Positions 1 to 12,000 of a DNA stretch of 15,551 nt are shown here, piece by piece (within the stretch, counting starts at the first letter, position 1; each line of letters opens with the position of its first letter). The notes beneath the pieces were generated by a model. That model had not been told where the DNA came from, did no database searches, and saw only the letters and a list, made by a program, of their open reading frames with translations. The position numbers and the translations under genes are program-made. Source of the DNA: Cruorifilaria tuberocauda (taxonomy: Eukaryota; Nematoda; Chromadorea; Rhabditida; Onchocercidae); the NCBI GenBank assembly GCA_013365365.1, contig JABVXU010000908.1, positions 1-15,551 of the forward strand. The letters are read 5' to 3'.

Positions 1-189
1 TACAAATTATTTATCAATTTTAAATAACTAAAATCGAATGATGGTGAAATTAAGAAGTAACACCAATAATGAGTTAAATTTTCAAGAATGCATTATTTCG
101 TATTTAAAATTAAATGTTGAAAAAAAAGAAAATGAAGTTATCATAAATACTAAACATAGTGACAAATAAAATTGTTGACAATACTGCTA

Positions 190-245
190 TCATTATCATT
201 TTCATTATTTATTATTAGTTATTATTATTATTTATTATTATCATT
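190..245. repeat. ATT/TTA simple repeat
   Basis: An imperfect run of ATT, TTA and ATC triplets. Similar triplet-rich tracts recur at about 858-940 and about 1085-1330. Low complexity, noncoding. Confidence 0.7.
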
Positions 246-857
246 GATGACAATGTTTATGTAAAATAATTAATTGAAGTGAACAATAAAATTTGCAAAA
301 TTAAATTAACTTTAACCAAAATTTTGAAAAGTAAAAATAAATAATGGATTGAGAAGAGGAACGATCACGTTTTTCTCGAGCAAAAACGAGGAAATATTTC
401 CGATCTCGGTGGAATGGGTAAAGAAGGCGCCAGGAAATAATATAATAAGCGCTCCGCCCCAAAACCTCAGAATAATCACAACTTCATTCATCCTTTCCTC
501 GCTTTTTCTTTCCTCCTAACTTCTTTGCTTATTTTTTTTAACAACCCCTTTCTCGAGAATAAAAGATCATTTCAGATTTTCGAATACTGATCAGTTGTTT
601 GTTTAATTTATGATCAGAGATAACTGACTGCATATTAAATAATTCTATTTAATTATTTCATTAATAAATGACAGAATGTTTGTTCATTTTAGTAAGAGGG
701 ATTTGTAATTTGAACGTGTAACCTTTGACCTCTTACTGTAATCATATTAATGAGTTACAAAATTAGGTATTGATTGAACAAACTGATATTTGTAATCTTT
801 CACCCTGTACCACACACATATGCTCACCACTATTTGCATTGAAGAGAAATGGAGCCA

Positions 858-940
858 ATAATAATCATATTATTAATAACATTATTGATGATTAATAATA
901 AATCTTAATTATAACCAATAATGATAATAATTCATTATCA
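858..940. repeat. AATAAT/ATT-rich simple repeat
   Basis: Imperfect AAT/ATT triplet-rich tract with several ATTAATAAT-like blocks; low complexity, noncoding. Confidence 0.55.
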
Positions 941-1092
941 CTGTGTATGCTTCAAAATATACAGTTATCATCCAATTTATAATATAAAATAACTTATCAT
1001 ATCAAACGTTATCAATTCTTTATCTCCATTTAACGTTTAAATTTTAATTTGTTTAATTAATAATACAAATTTTTACCCTTGCTGCTATTTAT

Positions 1093-1221
1093 TGTTATTA
1101 TTTTTAACTACTGATATTATTAATTATCATTTATTATTTATTATTATCATTGTTATTATTATTTTTAATTACTGATATTATTAATTATCATTTATTATTT
1201 ATTATTATCATTGTTATTATT
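1093..1221. repeat. Two-copy tandem repeat of 58 and 61 bp, plus a partial third copy
   Basis: Copy one (1093-1150) and copy two (1151-1211) are nearly identical. They differ by one extra ATT triplet and one C/T change, and 10 further bases (1212-1221) restart the unit. The unit is itself made of ATT/TTA triplets interrupted by CTGATATTATTAATTATC. Such a recent duplication is typical of replication slippage or unequal exchange. Confidence 0.75.
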
Positions 1222-1787
1222 AATCGCTGTTATTATTGATTGCCATTATCATAAATTATTAATGCTATCATTATTGCTATGGTAATTATTATTTAATAAT
1301 TATTTAATTTCATTTATCATTTACTTTATTTAATCTTGTTAGCTTATATTTCATACAATCTAATTCTACCAATATCAAAATTGATTTACAAAAGATATTT
1401 TCTAAGAGAAGAAAAAATTTTTTTTAAGATGAATAAATATGAATCAATTTTTTTTTTTTTTACATTTTCATTAATTAATATTAAATTATAAGCATTATAA
1501 ATGGAAATATAATGCACAAATATAATAATAGATAGGCTTAAATTCACGAATACATACATATTGTTTAATAAATTATCTATCCAATTGAATTATTTATACG
1601 GAAATCGCTCACGCGTTAATAGTTATTCTTTCTTCGATTATTTTACGCATTGATTTTTTTCTTTCTTTTTTTAATTATTATTCCATGGTACCGCTATTTT
1701 ATTAATAATAATTAATAATGGACAAATATATTGCTGTTCTCTCGCATAAGTTTCATATCAATTATTTGATATATCTCTTGCTTTATT

Positions 1788-2088
1788 GTTATCAAATATT
1801 TAAATTTGAAACTGAAATATTTTATTAGCATTTTAAAATTTTATTTAAGCTACAATTACAATATACATAATAAATAATTTTTAATTAAAAAAGAAATAAG
1901 CTACTGTTATCAAACATTTAAATTCGAAACCAAAATATTTTGTAACAAAATTGAAATGTATTTTGTAATAAAGCATTTTAAATTTTTATTTAAACTACAA
2001 CTACAATATATATAATATTTATTCGAAGTTGAAATATTTTTTTTGCATTTTAAAATTTTATTTAAGCTACAAATACAATATATATAAC
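1788..2088. repeat. Three diverged tandem copies of an AT-rich unit
   Basis: Copies lie at about 1789-1870, 1908-2015 and 2016-2088. Shared blocks in order are ATCAAAyATTTAAATT, GAAA(C/T)..AAATATTTT, GCATTTTAAA.TTTTATTTAA, CTACAA.TACAATATA. The second copy carries roughly 30 extra bases in the middle; the third starts later in the unit. No terminal inverted repeats or coding capacity are evident. Possibly a local satellite-like expansion or remnants of a dispersed family. Confidence 0.65.
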
Positions 2089-2799
2089 ATTTAATTTAAT
2101 TTAATATTTAATTTACAATAAAGAAAAAAGTAGAATAAAATGGAATGCAGCCAAAAAAAAATTGTATAATTGTATAAATTGAAGTTAGAATGCATGATTA
2201 TATGATATGTGTAATTTTTAAATTTGTTAAAATAAATTACAAACAATTCTTACTTTGTTAATTAAATAATTAGAATAAACTTCGTCACTTTTAATTTTAA
2301 AGTTTAGAAAAAATGAAAATAGAATGGCAATGTGTACATATAAAAATAATGATTAATAAATATAAAATAGTAAATTGTTCATTTGATTTCACAAATATTT
2401 CATTCATATGTAAGATTTTGTCATTTATTACAGAATTCATTTTACGGCTGAAAGAAACGTGCATATTGAGACAACTATGAAGGAGGTTATCTATATTCAG
2501 AATTGAGGATACGGATACGGGTACGGAAATGAAAACTTGAATTAAGCAACTAAGGAATGCATATTTATCGAGCTGATAATTTGTTCAATTTTTCTGAAAG
2601 AAATTTCCTTTTCTTTCGGAAATTATGACATTTCTAAATCTATCGAATCCGAAAAAAATCTGGAAATGATTGTAGTCGAAGAGAAGTAATAGTAAAATCA
2701 ATATGTATAACTGCGGGACTAAATGCAAAAAAAAAAGAGAACTTTCTTTTATTGCTATTTTCATTCATAAAAACTCCAGCAGTGCAGGCTCAAATTAAA

Positions 2800-3140
2800 A
2801 TAAAAAAAAAAAAGGAAAACCAATTTTTTTTATTTTCTTTCTATTTATAACATTAAGAATGATAAAGAAGAAACTGCAAGTTTATTTCTTCTTAAAAATA
2901 TTCATGACAATGTTAATTAATAATGAAATAGATAAAAGGAAAAAAAAAACATTAGGAAGAAGCGAAATGGCAGGTAGAATCGGCTGGCAAAATAATTCGT
3001 AGAAAAAAACAATAATGAAATGGAACAAAAAAAAGCGAAGAAAAAAAAACAATATAAGAAGCAAACGATAAAAAGTAAAAAAATTGAAATCAAAACCCAA
3101 AGCGAGGAGAAATAAAAAAAAAACAAAAACAAAACAACAA
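2800..3140. repeat. A-rich low-complexity tract
   Basis: Many runs of 7-10 A separated by short G/A-rich stretches on the plus strand. Open frames here encode only Phe-rich (minus strand) low-complexity peptides with no recognisable domain, so the tract is taken as noncoding flank. Confidence 0.6.
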
Positions 3141-3555
3141 AGTTTAAAAGCGTTTCATTCTTTCAGAAATGCATGGAGAATTAAAATTCGAGAATTCCAG
3201 ACATTTAAAGGCACAGTGAATTAGAGAATAATAATAACTGAATGAAAAATACATCATTCTTCAGTGATTATGTTTCAGAACCCAGAAATGAATAAACCAA
3301 ATACAATATCGAAGAATCATTGTTGCATCTTCTGGCAGTTTTATCATACAGTAATGATCTAACAATCAGTTGTCAAGTAAGGTAACGATAAGAATAAGTA
3401 TGCTTTACAAATGATGATAATGACAATGACAGTGATAGTGAAAACAATTAGCTGAGTTTGTGTAGAAAGACAACAAAAAAAAAAGAAAAATTTCTTCGAA
3501 GAATAGTAAGATTTTACGGGAACATAAAGATACACATATATATCAACTACATTAA

Positions 3556-3825
3556 TTTAATCATGAAAATGATGCTTAAATCAAGCTTTCATTTTTTTTA
3601 CTTTCATTTTACCTAATGCAAGTGAATGAACAGCATCAATATGGGGTTAAAAACGATTAAATTTGAAAATTTCCAGCAATTCTTAAAAATTTTCAAAATT
3701 TTCTGCATTTTATGGCTCTAGTCGCCTTATAAACGGATAAATGACCAATGAGCACCAGAGTAAAAATATATGAGGACCAAAGCAACACAAAGATTAGAGA
3801 AAACCATGGTTATAACTTTATGTAT
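3556..3825 (-). other. Likely proximal 3' UTR, with ATTAAA variant at its far end
   Basis: Sequence after the stop is noncoding and T-rich on the gene strand. A possible ATTAAA poly(A) variant lies at 3561-3556, about 265 nt past the stop, and a weaker CATAAA variant at 3714-3709. The first canonical AATAAA on this strand is far away, at 2886-2881. The true cleavage site cannot be fixed from sequence alone. Confidence 0.25.
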
Positions 3826-6068
3826 CTAAATGTCGCATGTTGAGTAGTATTCGATCTGCTTGTGTACCTGAGCAGTAACCGTATCGATTCTTGAATGAAG
3901 CTCAGTCAGTTCACGATTGTAATCGGCTAAGCGAACGTCGAATGCATCTATGTTAGCGGAAAGCTCTGTAAAATAGCGAAAATTTCCAAATTTACCTTGC
4001 TCAAGCAACTATTTTCACAACTGGTACAAATAAGCGATTGCTGCATTTATTCAATATAATAATAAAATGAACTAATATTTAATAAATGTGACATACGTGA
4101 AATATCGTTACGATGTCGTTGTGTCTTATGCAAAAGTTGTGTCGCCCGTTTACGCAATTCCTCAGCTCTTGCTTGAGGTAATTCATTTCCAGTATTTTGC
4201 GATGACAGAAGTTCTTTAGCTTTTTCGAATGAAACCTGAAAATTAGTACATTAAATTAACGAAATTTATATAATTTGCATCTTTTCCAGAATATTTGACA
4301 ATCAGAAAATGATAATGAAGCCTTGTAATCAGGATTACGTCATTGTCCAAACTAATCCTTTGAAAAGTCATCATTTTAAACAATTAAAGGCATACACCTC
4401 TATGGTTTATATAAAATCATCCTCAATCAGCAGAGAAAACTGAATTAATCATTTCCACCGGGATTTCTAGAATAAAAGATTACTTCGAGTTGCTCATTGG
4501 CTGCTTCAGCAAATTCTGCCTGACGTATAGCTTTATCAGCAGCTTCGTATGCATACTTCGTATCTTCGGATATCGACAAATACTGCACATTAATGTCTTT
4601 CATAGCATTCTCCAGTTTTGCTAATGATTCATTTGTTTTTGCCGTTGATATCTCCGCAAGTCGTAACTCATCAGTTGCACTATTCAAGTCATCCCTAAAT
4701 CACATAACAACTTATTGCTAACTTGATAACTTGCACTAAGACATCAATAAAAGATTTAAGCAGAAAATATTTATCTCTTCTTTGAAAAAGAACCAACCGA
4801 GCTTCCGTAATTTGCTCCGTTGCATTCTTGATTGCACCTTTAGCTATTTCCTGCGCAGTGTCAGCTCTTTGTAAAGCTTCGCGAACCACTGTTGTAGTGT
4901 TTCTGCAAAAAAAATTTTAATGCTGTGACGTGGTTATATCAATTTCAAATACGGAAAAAATATGAATTTTACACTTTAAATTTAAGAAATAGCTCATCGA
5001 AAAGCACTTACGAAGAACCACAAATCTAATTTCATTAAGTTTCTATCACATAAGTACACAAGTACACACCTGATTTCAGCTGCATGCGTACTTGCCAATT
5101 CTGCAGATTTTTGCAAAGCTTCAGCGATTGTCTTATTACCTCGTGTTTCATTCAAAATAATATCAATATTATTGATATTCGACAGTCTCTCGCGAACCTG
5201 CAGAAAGAGGTAAAGAGTGTTATATTCAACAAGAAAAAAGTTTTCATATTTTCCCTTTAAACATACAAGATTTATCGATTTTTCGTCACAAATTAAAGGA
5301 AACAATTCCATTATTATAGTTAAAATTACCAATATCTCGTTAAAAACTGACCTGATTTGCCAATTCCTCAATTTGGGCAGGTGTAAGAGATATTTTTGCC
5401 ATTGTTATCTCTTCGGCTAAAGCTCGAATTTGTTCTGGACTGGAGCGTTGACTACTATCGATAAACTCCTTCATTTGTTCGAGAATTTCTTCCAGAGAAG
5501 CTCGCGTTTGATTTGCCTGAAAGGGAAACAATTTGAGATCGCATGATGTTAAAGGTGGTAATCTAATTCAAGTGCAAAGAATGAATCTGTCTTTAGCAGG
5601 GATTAAGTTAAGCAACCTGTCTAGCAGCTGCTTCAGCAATATCATGTCCATCTTTAGCCTTGTTTTTTGTAATGAATGTTTGTTGCAATATTTCTCGGAT
5701 ACGAGAAAGAACCTGAAAAAAATAAATCCAAACAATTAGAGCTGGAAAACTTGCAGGCTTAAAAAAATCTGAATTCATCGACATCATTACGTAATATAAA
5801 AAGGCACAGTATAACTCTCTATACCCCCAAATACAAAGATTGACCATTTGTAAGTGCAACTTTTAGCATTTTGGGAAAGACTTAAGACGCTAGTAGTAAA
5901 AATATTCTGTTTCGTTTCCTATACCTAAGTTATTCCGCTATTATAAGATAGCAAAAAGAAGGAAGAAAAATGATCAATCACAACCTCTTCTGCTTCTTTC
6001 TGCTTTTCATTCAGCTTTTGGTCTGCTTCATCAGCGAATTTCTTCGCCATTTCAGCTTTGCTAACAGA
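3826..6068 (-). other. C-terminal coiled coil (domain I) and stop, exons 27-34
   Basis: Residues about 1437-1791 are heptad-rich and cysteine-free up to the end, forming the lower long arm. The chain ends in YYSTCDI followed by TAG. The near-terminal cysteine (residue 1789) matches the conserved beta-chain cysteine that forms a disulfide with the gamma chain next to the integrin-binding alpha LG modules. Exons 28, 29 and 32 end in phase 0; exons 30, 31 and 33 end in split codons that join correctly (AG+A, CG+G, C+AG). NQT, NET, NKT, NTT, NAT and NES sequons occur. The end is complete, with no truncation. Confidence 0.93.
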
Positions 6069-9000
6069 ACCAGAAAGGCATGATCGTCCACCACAATGAC
6101 CACAAGCTCCTGGTCCACCACATAATTGATCACAAGGAGCAGATTCAGCGCCGCAAACATCTCTGTTCAGTATCGGTAACACAGTTTCAAAATTTGCAAG
6201 CTAAAGATGTTTAGCAAATGTTTTCTTTGGAAGGAGATAAAGAAGTGCAAATTATGTGCAATATATAAGTGCAAGAAATAATCGAAAAAGTGATAGTAAT
6301 GAATTACTTACACAACTCAGTACAAAACATGATGTATGTCTTAATCCTTTGTTACTGATTCAAAAAAATAATATTAATATCATAAAAATGATGTAAAGTA
6401 TACTTGTTTATCAATTCGTGTCAAAGCCATTTCATTTTCACTGAACTGTTTCTCAAAATCAAGCTGATTATTATCTAACAGCTGTATTGCTTCCTGCCTA
6501 CTGCTCTCAGCACTGGTAATTTTTGAATCTGCTTGATCGGTCCGCAGTTTCGCAGCAGAGGATTTTTCGGCTGATTCCCGAGTAATATTATATGCACCCT
6601 GATCATAGAAAAAAACATTAAATACTAACAATTTCTATAATTTCAATTTTCCTAGTCCTAAGGGCTCTTATTTTCCTAAATAAAACTGATAATTATGAGG
6701 GATACACATGAAATAAGAAATAAATCATCAATAGCACCTTCACTACGTTCTATTGAACACGATTCTCTTTAAGCATGTCGATGTACAGGTCAAAAGCGTA
6801 ATATGAAATGAGAACACGCAGCAGTGTTTCATTTCAAATAAAACTGAATTGCTACCTGCACGTCAGCAACTCGCAACAATGTTGCATTTTCTTGAAATGC
6901 TTGCGACTTCTCCGTAAGTTTATTAGCTTCTTCGATTAATGATTTCAGTTCCAGATCAGCTCCATCAACATTACTCGAGATTTCAGTTATACGTCCTCCA
7001 ACAGTATTCAACAATTCTTTTTTCAAATTAATCTGTAATTAAATGAAAATTCAGCAATTGAAAATGACAATATAAATAAGATCGAATCGGTTCACCTGAC
7101 TTCCCTAACTTTACTGTACAAAAAAATTATGCTATGACAAATGTGCCAATCAAACTGAATGAGACAAGCAAATAAGTGGAACAAATACATTTTGTCGCAG
7201 ATTATCAATTTCATTTTGCAGTCCAATGATGTCACTCCGTGTAATATTTGCTGATTCTAATTGCTTCTTTAAATCCGTTAGAGTGTTTTCCATTTTTTCG
7301 AATTCACTGTCATAAACAGAGGCGACACCTGTATCCTCAACGTTCCTGGCTGTTTCTGAAAATTTATTTTCGTTGAAAAACACATTTATAACTAAACCAC
7401 AACATTCAACTACAGTTACTGCACTACTACACGTTTCATTCAGCATAATCCTCAAATGTAAAGTCAATTGTTCACGATGTAATTCTATTTTTCACTTTTA
7501 AGTTGCCACCATTGCAACGATCATCATGAAAGCAACCATATGTTCAGTTAGAGCAGAAATTTTGTATCCGCTTGCATTAGAAAGCATTGTCAGTTAGAAA
7601 CCTCAAAATACACAAAAAAAAATCTACCGATTAAAACTTCAACTTGGTTCCTCAAATTTTGAATGATTTCATCCCAATTCTGGAAACATTCACCACAAGC
7701 TTCACATTGTGGCCATTGGCCGGTATATCCTCGAGCACACATGTTACATAATGGTCCTAAAACATTTATCCTATCAGCAATAAATAACCTTTACTTATTC
7801 ACATCATTAATTAGAAGACATTATGGATCTTAAAAAACAATACAACTAAAATTAAATTTAATTGGCACTTTAAAATTTCAAACAATGTTAGAAATATCAC
7901 TTTACCTCCTGAACCAGGTAAACAAACGCATGAACCATCTATACGGTCGCACTGTTGAGTAGCTGAGCCAATTTGATCACACTCACATTTACGACATTCA
8001 CCAGTTGTTGGGTCACCCCAATGATAATCCTCACAATCCGAACTGCAACAATATAAAAATCTTCGTAAGAATATACTTTATAGGTTCAAGAAATAAACTG
8101 AAAAAAGTGATAATTATTTACCATGTACGTCCACCTCTTCCTGGCTTGCAATAACACCGCCCATCCAGTTCATTACACTGCAATTGAGGTAAACCATCGT
8201 CACTAAGAATAACACCTGACGGATCGCATTCACATGGTTCACACCCTTTTCCTGATGATTAAAGGGATTGATAGTAGACATCTCATTAGATACCATTACT
8301 TGATGTGCAAACTCATTTAACTGATAAACTTTCAGAGCAATGATGGATAAAGAAATGAGTAAACAAAAGGAATTATAACAAACAATAAAAGTATTTAAAC
8401 AAATACACTTACCACTAGCTAAATCAAAATGATGTGCAGCACATAAATCACACGCTATTCCTACGACATTTGGCAAACATGGGCATTGACCAGTAACACG
8501 ATCACATGCTCCAGCTGTTTTATTTGTTCCCAAACTGTTACACACACACCTGTGCAAAGAATTGTTGGAGTGAACAAATAAATTCAATCAGTAAAATGAA
8601 AAAAAAAAAAACACTGAACCGAATGGTCAAATAGTCTTAGAACCCCGCTAACCACCAATTGTTAACATTACAAACAGCTAGATGACAAAACATTTGACAC
8701 CAAAAGAAAAGTCACATAAGTCTTCGATCTATTAATATTGATTATAAAAATGAAATTCTCATATTTTTTGCAGTAAGTAAATTTAAACTACCTTATATAA
8801 CTTATCATATTTCATTCGCATTAAAAAATTGAAATTATGTCTTAAAAAACTAAAATTTGAAAAAAATTCAAATTGAACTTTGACTAAATAAATCCGAATG
8901 ATTTATTGCAATTATTTTTTACTTTTGACAGCTTCGTATCTTCGCATCGCCAAAATAACCTTCAACGCAATCTTCACATTGTACACCTTCCGTGTTATGA

Positions 9001-12000
9001 AGACATTTAATGCAATCGCCAGTCACTGGATCACAGCTTCCTTCCACATTCACATCAATATTTCCATTACAGTCACACGGCTCACAAGTCCCACCCAGTT
9101 CGTTCGGATTTCCCCAGTGATTTATCGCACATGAAGAACATCGCTCACCAGTATATCCTGCCCTACAATAAAACTGATTACATTGTAAATTTAATTTACA
9201 AAATTGGCTAAAATATACCTGCAATTGCAAACTACATCAGGTGCTTCAGAATGTTCACTAGGACGAAGATAGCATGTATCCGCATGTTGGAAACCGCTAT
9301 CCAGGCCACCGGGACAAGGACACGGTTTGCATGGCAAGTTGACACCAAGTCGCGGATCACCATAGTAACCATCCTGAAAAATCTATTACCCTGCATAAAC
9401 TGTTTACAAATGAGAATAAGGCAGCGACCACATTCATATGAATTTTAAACTGTTAAACGCCGCACAAGACTTTTGGATAAACGCAAGTACATTAATGTAG
9501 CAGCCAAGCAAATAATTTGCTTGAGAATTTGAAACATGATGTGCATGTGACAAACGGAATGGAAAAAACCTCCGTGTAGGTAAGAACATCATACTCCAAG
9601 ATACGTTAAAATACACTTAGTAAACAAGAAAAATCCTCACTTCACTAAATCTGCATTATAATTTCGTTACCTTGCAACGATCACAGTAATAACCATCAGT
9701 AAGGTCAAGACAATCAATACAAGCTCCAGTTTTCTGATCACATATAGAAGCATGATCATTACACTGACATACACGACAATCTGGAAATGACCAAAATCCC
9801 GGCTGACATTGATTACATTGCCTAAAAAGAAGTGAGAATTATAATGTCATACTGAAAACAGTAAATTATTAAATTATATAAAGTTGAAAATAATAAAAGG
9901 TAAGTTCTTTAGCATCTGTCACTATTTCCTATATAGTAGACATTATAGAGATCCTTAGAACTGCAAATGTCGCGCACCAAGAAAGAAATTCATTCTCCTT
10001 GATTGAAACATCACTACTGCCAATTTAAAGAAATTCGAAAAGAATATAATTACTGGTTTTTGGACACATAATTTTCAATAAACTGCAAGCAAAAATACAA
10101 GAAGCATGACCTTCCTGTAATTCCGCGTTCTCTACAACTGCACTGACCACTTTGCCGATTGCAGTTGTTACTTAATGAACCAACACTATCACATTCACAT
10201 GGCGTACAACCAGAAGGACCAAAACCATATGTCCCAACTGCACACCTATCACACCTAAAATAAAATTAAGTTTAAATAAAATATCACTCTGATAAATATA
10301 TGATGACTAAGTAAATTACAGATAAGGTGAAAATCATGACTTCTTCCTGCCGAACTCACAAGCTATGAAAAAAATCTATGAAATTTTTTTTCTCATATTT
10401 TCCACAAATGTTAGAGAATGAAGTGCCATATAGAATGCAAAAAACATTTAAGCTGTTGTTAACAGACGATTATAATAGCGATAACGAAAAGGTTCCGAAG
10501 AAATACCTCAAATTAATTCGATTTCTCAGTCAGACATTTAAGACTTAATTTGGAGCATAAATCAATAATAATCAACTACGAATTCATTCAATAAATAGTT
10601 TAACCTTCTTCCAACGACATTCGGTTTACAATCGCATTGTCCACCTTTACCGGAGCATATGCCGGAAAGTGAACCTGTAGGATCACATTCACATTCCAAA
10701 CTACGATTAAGCAACATTGCTGCGACCGGACAAATATAGCGAACACATACATCAGATAAATCTGACATCGGCGTTAAAGATAAATGTTGTGCTCTACACT
10801 GAGAACGATCGTACTCCATTCTAGAATCATAAATATGAGTCAGAATTTTTGTGATGTGTCAATGATAGAAACTTAAAAAATACTTACCTATGATGACTGT
10901 CAGCAGATATCCCTTGTGAAATGAAGAGTTCTTCAGTCGGCGGAACAAGAACTATCGAATCAATAAGTACAGTAGCTGTTCTATCGCTTGATTTAGTTCG
11001 CTTTTCTCCCATCTGGACAAGAATTTCGTATGGAACGCCAGCTTCTAGACAAACATCCGGCATAACCTAAATTTCCACAATTTAAAAGTCAAGATTTGCG
11101 GAGTAAAAACAGGATTATGGCACAGCAATAACGGAATAACGAAAATCAAAGTTGTTCACAATTGGTAATACGAATAAATTCAATGCAAACAAAATTCTTA
11201 CCTCAACGTAGTGTGAACCAGGATAAAGTTTTGCAGTTAAGAAATCATCCGAGGGTGAAAGATTTTTACAAACTCCATCGGGTGATGGATCTGTAGGCCG
11301 CACAACTGTAAGCTGTATATTTTCCCATCCAACATCATCCTGAAAATGAAATTTAGTAGATAGATTTTTGGAAAAATAAAACAATATAACAATGAGCATG
11401 GCCGTGTATTCGAAATTCTTACTTGCATTGGTTCATATTTGATAATTATATTATAGTGCATGCTCTGAGCGAGGTTGTCAATTTTGAATACTAACTGAGT
11501 ATGTTCATTGGCTCTAACAAAGCCATCACCTGTCCATGTGTGGTCTCTTACTAAAGCTGGAAGCTCTCGCAATTCGATTTGCCCCTAGAAGTTGCTGGAT
11601 ATTTTTAAATGAACATTAACATTATCATTATTAGTGCTGTATCAATAATAACGTAATGGAAACACTTTAAAATTTACTATGCATTAATTATTGAATGAAT
11701 CGTAAACAGATATATGTGATAAAGTACTAAATTTTTTAGTATGTAAAGTTTGAGATGCTTACATCGGTAATTTCTGCTTCTTCTGCTTCCAGTGTATAAT
11801 GATTAATAGAAGGACAATAGTAGGCACTTTCGGCGGTATCACAACGTCGACCACTAAAGTTCTTTCTGCACTTGCACTGCCCGGTAATAACATCACACTG
11901 ATTATCAACTGATCCACCCAGATCACAATCACAAGGTTTACAGCCGTACTGGTCATCACTTAATCCATAATGTTCTGGCTAGAAAAAAATTGTTTCAATT

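Larger units (their letters stand above)
1..3555. other. AT-rich intergenic region without a supported gene
   Basis: Apart from the listed repeats and the less AT-rich patch at about 350-560, I see no exon with homology, no tRNA or rRNA and no long frame. The region separates the 3' end of the laminin gene from whatever lies to the left of the window. Confidence 0.6.

Noticed and set aside
2431..2510. Possible plus-strand acceptor (TTTATTACAG) followed by a 22-codon open stretch
   Set aside because: Acceptor-like sequences are frequent in this AT-rich DNA. The stretch is short, has no homology I can see, and no upstream exon was found.
2507..2524. Three GGATAC-like hexamers in tandem
   Set aside because: Too short and imperfect to call a functional repeat.
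2882..3132. Two overlapping minus-strand frames encoding Phe/Leu-rich peptides
   Set aside because: They are translations of runs of T opposite A-rich DNA. Composition explains them, and there is no domain, splice context or sensible start.
5159..5179. 21-bp near-perfect palindrome (10-bp arms, one-base centre)
   Set aside because: It lies inside coding exon 30 and encodes an Asn/Ile-rich coiled-coil stretch. In AT-rich coding DNA such a palindrome can occur by chance.
8898..9134. Plus-strand open frame of 78 codons opposite exon 19
   Set aside because: Antisense shadow of the laminin LE-coding exon; the minus-strand frame has conserved cysteines and splice sites. The same applies to other plus-strand frames across 5217-14329.
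11559..11584. Leu-Arg-Glu tripeptide in exon 12, as in the LRE motif of synaptic laminin beta-2
   Set aside because: It sits in the LF domain, not the coiled coil where the vertebrate motif was described, and a tripeptide occurs readily by chance.
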